Part shown: in pieces, positions 56,245-64,000 of the stretch
How positions within the stretch are numbered: position 1 is the first letter of the stretch
Layout of the letters: every line of letters begins with the position of its first letter
NCBI GenBank assembly: GCA_031316115.1
Contig: JALDRC010000008.1
Location: 82,964-146,963 of the forward strand
Reading direction: 5' to 3'
Source of the DNA: Nitrososphaeraceae archaeon
Lineage (GTDB): Archaea > Thermoproteota > Nitrososphaeria > Nitrososphaerales > Nitrososphaeraceae
Length of the DNA stretch: 64,000 bases
Program-made: the position numbers and the translations under genes
The notes under the pieces: generated by a model
Databases searched by the model: none
Told to the model about the DNA's origin: nothing
The model's input: the letters and a program-made list of their open reading frames with translations, nothing else

Positions 56245-56703
56245 TTAACCATTGTGAGCATAATGATCAATAGAATCAAGTGTAGGATGTATCTCACTTT
56301 CTTTTTTAACTACTTCCGGAATCTTATTCCAGATATGCTTTTCAAATTCGTATGCCAGTATTCCTCTAACGGTAGCTCCAGCAGCAAGCCCAATAGGTCC
56401 TCCAATTACTAATCCTACAGCACCGGTCCATACAAGACTTCCAAACCATGCACCAGATGCTACCTCAATAGCATAATCATTCGGATTACCTGTAATGGAT
56501 ACATGAATCTCACGTAAGGATCCTGCCCAGACCTTGGGAGATTTATTTACTGCTACAATACTACGTAACGGAACAGAATTTATAGTACCTTTATATTCTG
56601 AAACTATTTCAAGGTCTTTTTGATCTTGTAGTTCCTATTTTATACTATTATATAGTATGTCTAGATTAGTATTAAGTCCTCTATAATGCTGTACTTTTGC
56701 CAT
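56245..56703 (-). pseudogene. 152-codon gene with an in-frame TAG
   Basis: The minus-strand frame from ATG at 56703 reads MAKVQHYRGLNTNLDILYNS, then I-K, a TAG at codon 23 (56635-56637), and continues without further interruption for 130 codons: ELQDQKDLEIVSEYKGTINS, VAVNKSPKVWAGSLREIHV, a glycine-rich membrane-like hairpin LVWTGAVGLVIGGPIGLAAG and a soluble tail ending HPTLDSIDHYAHNG. No ATG follows the TAG, so no ordinary restart is possible. Function unknown. One lesion only suggests recent loss. Confidence 0.65.
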
Positions 56704-57009
56704 GAAAAAAAGTTAAATATCACATATTTAAAGTCTTAAAGAGTTTTTTAATATTTTCAATTTTTTTGATTCCCCTTATTTTTTCATTTTCTAGGGAATC
56801 CAATTGGAATCTAATATCATAATGAGGCAAGTGGAATATGAAACAAATTTGACAAATTTTGGACCAACAATAAAATTTCATTAAATTAACTTGTTTTTAT
56901 AAACATCATTTTAGACATTATTCTGATTTGTTTTAACACTGAGAAAACTATTATCATTATTTATAATACTGAGAACTCATTCTATTCAATTTTAAACTCG
57001 TTAAATTCT

Positions 57010-57093
57010 TTCAAATACCTTTCAAATCATTATTTAATGTTATTCAGATTGTTTTCAAATTGGTTTCTTATTGTTTTCAAATACCTTTCAAAT
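57010..57093 (+). repeat. TTTCAAAT repeat cluster
   Basis: TTTCAAATACCTTTCAAAT occurs at about 57010 and again at about 57075, and TTTTCAAAT or TTTCAAAT units lie between and after them (seven units in about 110 bases to 57110). The spacing is irregular, so this is not a CRISPR array. It precedes the HTH/coiled-coil gene by about 310 bases and could be an iteron-like binding region. Confidence 0.45.
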
Positions 57094-57413
57094 AGCTTTC
57101 AAATGGAACGGTTTTGTGCTCATATGACGGGGTGATACTAGAGTAATTTAATTTTACTTTTATTCAATGATGATAATTGAAACCTTATAATTAACTAAAA
57201 TCGATTATCTAAATTAGAATAATATCTTACAAATCAATTTGGAGGAATACAAATTTAAATTGTTATAGATTTTTCATGTATTTTTCAAATTTTTTGTAGC
57301 GAAATTAATGATAATTACATATATCTAGCATTCTACAAGTAAAGTCTCTAATATTATGAGAAAATTAGATTAATAGAGCAAACCTTTTAAGCCTATTTTT
57401 TTACCTCTGTTAA

Positions 57414-58202
57414 ATGCGAGCCATTCCTCCCGGAATAAAATCGGATATTATTAGAAAATATTTGGAAGGATATTCAATACCGGAAATTAGCAAGATGCTG
57501 GGTGTTAGTGTAGGAAAAATATCGACAATTACATCAGAGGAATCAAGAAAAGATGAATTTTTTTCAATCATGCGAGAGATTGCAAAAAAATTTAAGAGTG
57601 ACAATTTAGGATTTTCTGATGTAATTTCCGGAGTTCGACTATTTAATAAAATAAATAAATTGGGTTTAACCTGTCCATTCTTTGAGAATTTTCTAGAATC
57701 TACTGATAAAGAAAGTTTCAGAGTAGTAATCGAGCACCATAACTTTCTTACTAAAATTAATAAAATATTAGAATTTGAAAGGAAATATCAGGTAAACATA
57801 GAAGATATACCTGCTTATATTAAAAAAGCAACCGAAGAACTTGATGCAACTAATAAGAAAATTTCTCAGATAAATGAATCAGTTTATTCTCAGTATGGTA
57901 TCAAGGAAGCTGAAATTCAGGAATATAAAAGAGAAAGGCCGCGTTTACTAAGATCCGCTGATCTAGTGGGTTTAAGTCTTCAAACCTATAATGATTGGTT
58001 TCTTATATCTGATGACTTATTTAAGACAGCATCACTAAAGAGTGGTATAAAAATCGATCCAAAAATGTTGTATAAAAATCTAAATTCAATTTATAAAAAC
58101 CCTGATAAACATATTAAGATTATTAAAGAAATATTGGATCTTCCTATTATTAAGGAAGAAATAAACGATTTCTTTTCTTCTATGCGAATATTTAAAAAGT
58201 AA
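57414..58202 (+). CDS. HTH and coiled-coil protein
   Basis: A 262-aa protein. The N-terminus has a resolvase/Hin-type helix-turn-helix: IKSDIIRKYLEGYSIPEISK then MLGVSVGKISTITSEE (about 8-43). The rest is helical with a coiled coil around EDIPAYIKKATEELDATNKK ISQINESV (about 130-160) and a C-terminal helical domain (DLVGLSLQTYNDWFLISDDL). This architecture recurs in Thaumarchaeota near mobile DNA, where function is unknown; DNA binding is likely. TTTTAAG about 29 bases before the ATG gives a leaderless promoter. Confidence 0.7.
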   Translation: MRAIPPGIKSDIIRKYLEGYSIPEISKMLGVSVGKISTITSEESRKDEFFSIMREIAKKFKSDNLGFSDVISGVRLFNKINKLGLTCPFFENFLESTDKESFRVVIEHHNFLTKINKILEFERKYQVNIEDIPAYIKKATEELDATNKKISQINESVYSQYGIKEAEIQEYKRERPRLLRSADLVGLSLQTYNDWFLISDDLFKTASLKSGIKIDPKMLYKNLNSIYKNPDKHIKIIKEILDLPIIKEEINDFFSSMRIFKK

Positions 58203-58520
58203 TCTCCTTTATTTGTCCATACTCTATAATCATTTCGTGATTTAGATGTAAATATATTCACATCAGTCATTTGCTTCTTTATTCCTAACTTCAATGTTAC
58301 AAAAAGAAAATATCCCGTAAATGATTTAATTAATCGAAATAACTCAACTTTATGCATCAGTACGAAAAAAAATCGCTTTCTTTATTACCATTAATTTTAT
58401 CTGCTTTAAACTCTTTGTTCCTCAATATAAGCATATATTAGCAATAGTATGTGTCCATGTTCTATGATACACATTTCTTTTATATAAAATACTATAATCA
58501 ATAAATATAATATAGATATA

Positions 58521-59241
58521 GGCTCTGTTAACCTAAGCAGAAACAGCTATAGCTAAGAACATTCTATTTATCATATGAATCAAATCAAATTTGAAAGAAC
58601 TAGAACATCTAACTATATTGTAATGTATTCTCTTTATCTGTACTTTCTTGGTTTGAGTTTGCGGAATACATCTAAAGCATTGACTATATTTAGAGATGAT
58701 AAAAGAAGTTATGTTTCTGTTTGGAATTGGATACAAAGATTTGGTTCCTCCCGGATCTACAAAAGAAAAAGAGTAACTGCTTTTGTTATAGATGAAACAG
58801 TTATTCAGATTGGTAACCAGCATTTTTGGTTATGGATTTGTATTGAACCAATTAACTCTTCAGTGCTTGGAATCTATATTTCTGAAGAGAGAAACATGTT
58901 TGTGGCAGAGAATTTTATCAGATCTCTTGTATCCAGATATGGAAAACATACTGTCTATACAGATGGTGGTACCTGGTATAATCAAGCATGTAATGTAATT
59001 GGATTGAAACACTATCTACATTCACCAATTCAGAAAAGTTTGATGGAAAGAGTAAACCAGTATTTGAAGGATAGAATCGAATCATTTGATGATTACTATC
59101 CATGTAGACAACAGGAATGCAATCTATTTCATGTACATAACTGGATACAATTCTTTATCTCTATGTACAATGATACCATAGCAAATAATAATCATTTTGA
59201 GTTAGAAAAGGAGGTGAATATTATTTTATCTTAACAGAGCC
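58521..59241 (+). mobile_element. IS6-like element, copy 6, intact (721 bp)
   Basis: Termini GGCTCTGTTAACCTAAG (left) and GGCTCTGTTAAGATAAA (right, inward) and a perfect 8-bp duplication TAGATATA (58513-58520 and 59242-59249). The insertion is intergenic, about 120 bases upstream of a secreted metallophosphatase gene read in the same direction, so an outward promoter or ribosome-binding site at its right end could affect that gene. Confidence 0.96.
58575..59234 (+). CDS. IS6-like DDE transposase, copy 6
   Basis: An intact 219-aa transposase, nearly identical to copy 5. Catalytic candidates Asp73 (VIDETVIQIG), Asp130 and Glu158 are unchanged. Distinct residues at the N-terminal part include GSSRIYKRKR for [10 protein letters not shown] and GNQHFW for GSQHFW; the rest agrees. 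Likely active, given the perfect target duplication. Confidence 0.93.
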   Translation: MNQIKFERTRTSNYIVMYSLYLYFLGLSLRNTSKALTIFRDDKRSYVSVWNWIQRFGSSRIYKRKRVTAFVIDETVIQIGNQHFWLWICIEPINSSVLGIYISEERNMFVAENFIRSLVSRYGKHTVYTDGGTWYNQACNVIGLKHYLHSPIQKSLMERVNQYLKDRIESFDDYYPCRQQECNLFHVHNWIQFFISMYNDTIANNNHFELEKEVNIILS

Positions 59242-59359
59242 TAGATATATATAATTCATTCTTTTGAATTTCCAGTCTCTAGTTTTCATTGTGGTGAAAA
59301 TCACATTAAATTTTAGTGATTACAAAAATATTTAAACCGTTGAAAGTTTTTAACCTAAG

Positions 59360-60472
59360 ATGTCAAAACCAAATACTAAAGTACCGATACTTTTTTTTAT
59401 ATTTTTACTACTTTCTATTCATGTTTCATTACAGTTTGCATTTTCCAAAAATGATGATTTTTTTGAATTACATATAGAACAATATTATGATCCTAATGAC
59501 TATATCGAGAACGCCTCATCAATAGAAAGTGAAAACTCTGGAAGCGAGAATTTTAAAACTGAAAGTACTTTGGATAAAGAACAAATTGAACAGCACGGAA
59601 ACTTTAAAAATTTATCTAATTTCAATATCGCGGTAGTCGGTGATTGGGGTTGTACTAAATATACTAAGAAAACAGTAAACTCCATTCAAAATCACAAACC
59701 TGAATTAGTCTTTAACCTGGGGGATGCGTCATATGCACCCGATCTGAATTGTTGGATCAAGATAGTAGAACCTATATCGAATAAAATGTATTCAATAGTT
59801 GGTAATCATGATTACATTTCATCGTTTATTTTTAAACAATATAAAGAATACACTAGAATGCCCGATCAATATTACTCGTTTGATTATAAGAACGTACATT
59901 TTCTAATGATGTCTTCGGAAATTTCATATAAAGCTGGTAAAGATTCTACTTTCTCCGATGTTGGGGAAACAGAACAATATGAATATGTTGATAAAGATTT
60001 GTCACAGGCATCCAAAAATCCTGACATAAAATGGATAATTGTTATGATCCATAGACAGCAATATTCTTCATTATGTGGAGATCATGACTCTTGTGATCCA
60101 ATAAAAAAATTGAGAGATACATATCATCCTCTTTTTGAAAAATATGGGGTAGATTTTTTATTCAGCGGACATGCCCATAATTATCAAAGGACCTATCCTA
60201 TATCTTATAATGAAATAAACCCTTTCCAACCAATCATAAATAATAATGGGAAAACAGAATACATTTCTCCTGAAGGAATGATCCAACTAATCGTAGGGAC
60301 AGGAGGAATAGATTTTGATGGCTTTTCTAGTCATGAACCATTTATAGCTTTTCAGCAAGATTCAAATTTTGGATTTTTGAATCTCGATTTCCAAAATGAC
60401 AGAAATAGGGTAGTGGGTAAATTTTATTCAAATGATGATGAAGTACTGGATGAATTCAAAATAACAAAATAA
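59360..60472 (+). CDS. Secreted calcineurin-like metallophosphatase
   Basis: A 370-aa phosphoesterase of the purple-acid-phosphatase-like branch. A signal helix (8-28) is followed by an acidic, poorly conserved stretch (31-85) and the catalytic domain with a full metal site: VGDWGC (Asp95), LGDASY (Asp122, Tyr125), VGNHDY (Asn149, His150), MIHRQQY (His231) and SGHAHNYQRT (His271, His273). It probably releases phosphate from organic phosphates outside the membrane. Of the three paralogues here it is the only one with every canonical ligand. Confidence 0.9.
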   Translation: MSKPNTKVPILFFIFLLLSIHVSLQFAFSKNDDFFELHIEQYYDPNDYIENASSIESENSGSENFKTESTLDKEQIEQHGNFKNLSNFNIAVVGDWGCTKYTKKTVNSIQNHKPELVFNLGDASYAPDLNCWIKIVEPISNKMYSIVGNHDYISSFIFKQYKEYTRMPDQYYSFDYKNVHFLMMSSEISYKAGKDSTFSDVGETEQYEYVDKDLSQASKNPDIKWIIVMIHRQQYSSLCGDHDSCDPIKKLRDTYHPLFEKYGVDFLFSGHAHNYQRTYPISYNEINPFQPIINNNGKTEYISPEGMIQLIVGTGGIDFDGFSSHEPFIAFQQDSNFGFLNLDFQNDRNRVVGKFYSNDDEVLDEFKITK

Positions 60473-60666
60473 GAAAAAATATCATCTTTTTTTATTAGTT
60501 TTTATTTTATCAATTTTAGTAATTTTAGTAATAATATCTAAGCATAATTCTTGTAGGATTAATATATAGATCAAGTTTTATTTTTCTATTGATAATAGCG
60601 ATCCAGAATTATTAATATGTTTGATAAAAGATTGATTTCTTGTAATTCAAATATTTTTAGATCTGA

Positions 60667-62196
60667 TTAGTAGTTTGATCGTATTTCTATATTTTTTGTT
60701 ATTGAAGATTGCCTCAAATTCGTATATGGGTATACACTGATATTGTATTTTTTAACCGGAGGTTGTAATTTGACAGTTTCAACTAATTTAGTTTGTGAGA
60801 ATAGCTCATTATGAAAAATTCCTCGAGGAGTTTTTTCTTTTATGATCTTTTGGTATCTAGGATCATCTATTAATATGAATTTATTTGTTTGAAGAGGTTT
60901 AGTGGAATCATAACTTGTTGTATTATAATATAAATCAAAAATATAGTGCGGTATCCATAAATATAGCGCACTTCCAACAAGAGTAACAGATCCATTGGTT
61001 TTTTGTAAATAATGTATCAACTCAACCTGTGTTTGAAATATCAAAGAATTTGTATCAATTGAGATTAAAAGAAAAACAGAGATCAGACAAAAAATTGCTA
61101 TTACTGATAATGTAATGTAAGGAAGACTGTTCCTAATTTTTAGGTTTGGTAATAGATTGAAGAGCTCAACTATCACTTTTGAACCAGCAATTGCAAATAT
61201 AGGAAAGAGCGGTATTAAATGGAAGGCGGACACATAATCTATCCAATATAAAAATAACAGAAATGGAATACTAAATAACAATATAAAATAATCTCTTTTA
61301 ATAACTGCATAGACTATTCCAGCAAATCCTAATAAAAACATTACCGGATCGTTTTCGAAGTAGGTTGTAAGAGTATTAATTAATGGTTTACTCTCTCTTT
61401 GCGTTTGATATAAAACATCTTCAATCCATTTATCAAATTCACCGATAGAATATGCATGAACTGGCCATATCAAAGGGATAAGGATAACTGGGATAAACCA
61501 TATCGCAAGGTTCTTAAACCTATTATTATTGCTATTTGTAAAGACAAGATATCCTATTAGTGGAATCATTGCAACAACTGGAATTTTAGTAAATATAGCC
61601 AAGCCCAAGAATGTTCCTGAAAATAGTATAAAAGTAATATTTTTTATTTCTGATCTGTGAGGTTTTGTTATATCTATGTCTTTTTTTAAATAAAGTAATA
61701 ATAAAACAGAAGTTAATAATAAGGGAAGCTGTATTGTTTCCAGAAATATTCTTTTAAGTAGCCATCCATAAGGCATTACAACGAAAAGAACAGTGGCTAT
61801 AAATGCTACCTTGACACCATATCTTTTTTCTGTTATTTTGAATATAAGAAAGGTATCTAAGATAGCGAAAATACTCATAATTAACCTAGGAATCAAATAT
61901 AAAGATTCGATGGAACTTGCATCTAGATTCGGATTAAGTGTGTCTGGATATCCTATCAATCCAAGAATAGATGCCATAAATATTTGGCCAAAATAAGGTG
62001 CAAAATAACTATCTGTGGGTTGAAGATCTTGAATCTGAAGTGTAGAAATCGTTTTCCACATATAATATCCTTCGTCTACATGAAGGCTTGGAAAACCTGT
62101 TAGATTCCAGGTATTAATAAAAGCACTTAAAATTAATGGAATAAATAACAAAAGAAGCGTATTTTTTCCAAAATATTTAGTTTTCAAGTTAACCAA
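60667..62196 (-). CDS. GT-C glycosyltransferase (PMT/ArnT-like)
   Basis: A 509-aa membrane protein with about 11-12 helices, like dolichol-phosphate-mannose protein mannosyltransferases and ArnT. The first loop carries the catalytic acid motif in FPSLHVDEGYYMWKTIS (about 35-51), followed by DSYFAPYFGQIFMASILGL. Loops LKRIFLETIQLPLLL and NDP-like ENDPVMFLLGFAG recur in the family. It transfers a sugar from a polyprenyl phosphate to protein or lipid on the outer face; the soluble C-terminal part (about 395-509) may bind the acceptor. Confidence 0.85.
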   Translation of the reverse strand: MVNLKTKYFGKNTLLLLFIPLILSAFINTWNLTGFPSLHVDEGYYMWKTISTLQIQDLQPTDSYFAPYFGQIFMASILGLIGYPDTLNPNLDASSIESLYLIPRLIMSIFAILDTFLIFKITEKRYGVKVAFIATVLFVVMPYGWLLKRIFLETIQLPLLLTSVLLLLYLKKDIDITKPHRSEIKNITFILFSGTFLGLAIFTKIPVVAMIPLIGYLVFTNSNNNRFKNLAIWFIPVILIPLIWPVHAYSIGEFDKWIEDVLYQTQRESKPLINTLTTYFENDPVMFLLGFAGIVYAVIKRDYFILLFSIPFLLFLYWIDYVSAFHLIPLFPIFAIAGSKVIVELFNLLPNLKIRNSLPYITLSVIAIFCLISVFLLISIDTNSLIFQTQVELIHYLQKTNGSVTLVGSALYLWIPHYIFDLYYNTTSYDSTKPLQTNKFILIDDPRYQKIIKEKTPRGIFHNELFSQTKLVETVKLQPPVKKYNISVYPYTNLRQSSITKNIEIRSNY

Positions 62197-62217
62197 TTAT
62201 ATTACCTTAACACTGGT

Positions 62218-62346
62218 TCATAATAATTTAGATATAATCTCAGATACATACCTGTAATCTTTGTGGTTTGTATTTATTCTATCAACTGATGTGTCTAATG
62301 TTTTATCTCTTAATCTACTGACAATTTGATCGTTACTTTTTTTCAA
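62218..62346 (-). CDS. 42-aa putative small protein
   Basis: A small minus-strand frame from TTG at 62346 to TGA at 62218-62220: LKKSNDQIVSRLRDKTLDTS then VDRINTNHKDYRYVSEIISK LL. The composition is that of a real soluble helical protein, and ATTTATAAAT (about 62363-62374) is centred roughly 23-26 bases before the TTG, a good leaderless promoter. I do not recognise the family. Without the promoter I would not have called it. Confidence 0.45.
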   Translation of the reverse strand: MKKSNDQIVSRLRDKTLDTSVDRINTNHKDYRYVSEIISKLL

Positions 62347-62551
62347 TCCCAATTAAATTGATCATTTATAAATTCGAGGTTCAGTAATTATTTTGATATT
62401 TTTGTTGTTGGTATGATATGCTACTAGTTATTACAACATGTTAGTATACTATATCTACATACTGATTAAAATAAAATATCGGACATTTTATATAAATTAA
62501 TCTTATATCCAATATAACTTTAGGTTTTCTAATTTGTTATCACTCCGTGAA

Positions 62552-63511
62552 TTATGCTTTTGTCTTTGAAATCGTAAATTGATCGATTACTGATCCTTGT
62601 CCATTTATAATGAAGGAACCTTTCAGAGTTTTATCACTTATATCAATATTAAGAAACCCAAAATTTTTATCATCTTGTTTTGCTACAAATGGTGATTGTT
62701 GTTTTATTGCATAATGAGACCTTCCAGCAGTACCACTTATCAAATAAATGACTCCTTCGTCACTATTATAGTTACTTGAGCCTTTATCTACCGTCTCAGG
62801 ATTTGTACCGCCAGTATTATACTTTAATGGAAACGTTCGCTGATAGTTATGGTTATCTCCACTAAAAACTAAATCTACTCCATATTTATCAAAAAGTGGA
62901 TGATAAATATCTCTTATTGTAGAATTAGCAGGATGTTTAGAAGGTGAAGTATACATTGGAATAGGTTCTACAACCAGCGTCCAATCTATATTTGGATTTG
63001 TCGAAGCAGTTTTTAAATCATTTTCAATGAATTGATATTGAGAGGACCCTGGTTTATAATCCAGATATGGATCTGTAACTAGGATATGAGCATTATTTTT
63101 ATCAAACGAATAGTAGGTTTTAGTTAAACCAAGTGGATTCAAATACTCATTAACTACACCTGTTTTACCACCTTTAGTATCGGAATATTCGTGGTCTCCC
63201 ATGGCTATCTTTAATTTTGATTCAAATGGTAAGATAATATTTTCCCAACAATCACCTTGTCCTTTGTAACTTAAATCACCTGCGGCAATCACTACTTCTG
63301 GATGGTTTGCTTGAATATTTTCTGATGTTCTCTTAGCATCTTCATTACATCCCCAATCCGCTGCGACTGCAATGTTGAAATTAGTAGGTTTTGGATTTGT
63401 ATTATTGATAGATTTTTCGGCATAAGCTGTTATATTCGAATTTAGAACTAAGGTCGATATCCCTACAAATATAAATAAGATCATAATTATTTTTTTCATC
63501 GTTTCTTTCAC
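62552..63511 (-). CDS. Secreted metallophosphatase paralogue with altered metal site
   Basis: A 319-aa homologue of the gene at 59360 with a clear signal peptide (MKKIIMILFIFVGISTLVLN..., cleavage near AYA-E). The first two ligands remain (AADWGC Asp52; AGDLSY Asp79, Tyr82), but GNHD is GDHE (Asp106), the histidine of the fourth block is Glu182 in VVEPIPMY, and GHAH is GDNH (Asp219, His221), NYQRTFP unchanged. Three of the metal-site positions are thus acidic. It may use another metal, bind without catalysis, or act on a different ester. Confidence 0.85.
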   Translation of the reverse strand: MKETMKKIIMILFIFVGISTLVLNSNITAYAEKSINNTNPKPTNFNIAVAADWGCNEDAKRTSENIQANHPEVVIAAGDLSYKGQGDCWENIILPFESKLKIAMGDHEYSDTKGGKTGVVNEYLNPLGLTKTYYSFDKNNAHILVTDPYLDYKPGSSQYQFIENDLKTASTNPNIDWTLVVEPIPMYTSPSKHPANSTIRDIYHPLFDKYGVDLVFSGDNHNYQRTFPLKYNTGGTNPETVDKGSSNYNSDEGVIYLISGTAGRSHYAIKQQSPFVAKQDDKNFGFLNIDISDKTLKGSFIINGQGSVIDQFTISKTKA

Positions 63512-63754
63512 CTTTTATAACTAGATTAATCGAAAATTGGATAACATAACAATTTCTTTGTGTAAATCAAAGGGTTGTTGATATTCATTACATTTTTTGC
63601 ATTGATACATTTTCATGCTTTTTTATTAGATAAACTATCTTTAAAAGAATGTGGTACAAGCCCTCATATACCTAATTTTTGTTATATATAATATCATTAT
63701 AATAATTATATACTTGTATCAGAATTTAGGCATATACAGTTATAATTTTGTTTA

Positions 63755-64000
63755 TTAGCATATAGTTATATAATATTTGTCAATATTTGATATATACAAT
63801 AAATAAATAAAAGGTAAGATATGAACAAATATTTTACTGAAATTACAATAATGTGAATTATAGAATTCTGAACCATGGTCTGTGAGTATCTGTAATGGAT
63901 TTCCATGCTTTTTGATTGTACTTTTTAAGAGGTAAATAATTTTGTCTGATGTCCATTTTATACATTTGATTGATGATAATAGATATCTGCTGTGATCTAG
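63755..64000 (-). pseudogene. Integrase-core transposase fragment at the window edge
   Basis: The minus-strand frame is open from the window end: LDHSRYLLSSIKCIKWTSDK, IIYLLKSTIKKHGNPLQI, LTDHGSEFYNSH, then unrelated residues to a TAA at 63755. The D-H-S-R-Y and L-T-D-H-G-S-E-F-Y blocks are the first and second Asp regions of rve-type (IS481/IS3-like) transposases. The similarity ends soon after the second Asp and the Glu block is missing, so the gene is truncated; its N-terminal part lies beyond the window. Confidence 0.7.

Noticed and set aside
56635..56637. TAG read as pyrrolysine
   Set aside because: No pylS/pylB/C/D-like gene or methylamine gene is visible; a nonsense mutation is simpler.
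57001..57115. CRISPR-like repeats
   Set aside because: Units are eight bases and irregularly spaced, with no constant spacers and no cas genes in the window.

Overview
The window reads as chromosomal DNA of an AT-rich ammonia-oxidising archaeon of the Nitrososphaerales (Thaumarchaeota), most like the Nitrosocosmicus/Nitrososphaera group. The support is a complete archaeal-style urease cluster with a UT-family urea transporter, a DUR3-like urea symporter, a chaperonin of the group II/III type, a class III polyhydroxyalkanoate (PHA) synthase pair, a P-II protein, Lrp/AsnC regulation, many TATA boxes about 25 bases before start codons (leaderless transcripts), and frequent GTG/TTG starts. No amo, rRNA or tRNA gene is visible here, so ammonia oxidation itself is an inference from the taxon.

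Layout. 0-5 kb: end of an unknown gene, a PsbP-like secreted protein, an IS6-like element, yjbQ, an alpha/beta hydrolase and a phasin-like gene. 5-8 kb: PHA module (small zinc-finger peptide, phaE, phaC). 8.5-10.7 kb: isochorismatase-family hydrolase and a frameshifted amidohydrolase. 11-13.3 kb: cation/proton antiporter and small genes. 13.5-18 kb: a metallophosphatase gene split by a fresh IS6-like insertion, a decayed second copy and a fossil third copy. 18-29.2 kb: nitrogen region on the minus strand: P-II, acyl-CoA thioesterase, then (in transcription order) urea transporter, unknown 194-aa gene, ureA, ureB, ureC, a divergent chaperonin, an unknown 136-aa gene, ureE, ureF, ureG, ureD. 30-31.6 kb: a small gene broken by another IS copy plus decayed coding DNA. 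31.6-37.4 kb: zinc-type ABC transporter, ParB-like protein, Lrp regulator, DUR3-like symporter with a fused universal-stress domain. 37.6-43.8 kb: short-chain dehydrogenase, SIS-domain isomerase, J-domain/ferredoxin fusion, mannosyl-phosphoglycerate-type phosphatase and GH38 alpha-mannosidase. 44.3-46.9 kb: ParA/MinD-like ATPase facing a RecA-like ATPase/zinc finger/nucleotidyl cyclase fusion. 48-50 kb: an IS630-type element carrying a nested IS6-like element. 50-58 kb: methyltransferase, two divergent genes sharing one membrane module (one fused to a periplasmic-binding-protein domain), then a graveyard of broken genes including a hicBA relic, and an HTH/coiled-coil protein. 58.5-64 kb: another IS6-like copy, two secreted metallophosphatases, a GT-C glycosyltransferase and a truncated integrase at the edge.

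How it fits together: urea enters by UT or DUR3-like carriers, urease releases ammonia, and P-II/Lrp proteins could sense nitrogen status. PHA genes and the thioesterase point to carbon storage and CoA metabolism; the phosphatase/mannosidase pair points to a mannosylglycerate-like solute. The rest of the window is shaped by one 721-bp IS6-like element: seven copies or relics in every stage from intact with perfect 8-bp target duplications to barely recognisable fossils. The most unusual items are the chaperonin heading the urease accessory genes under its own TATA box, the ATPase/cyclase fusion, and the divergent membrane-module pair.
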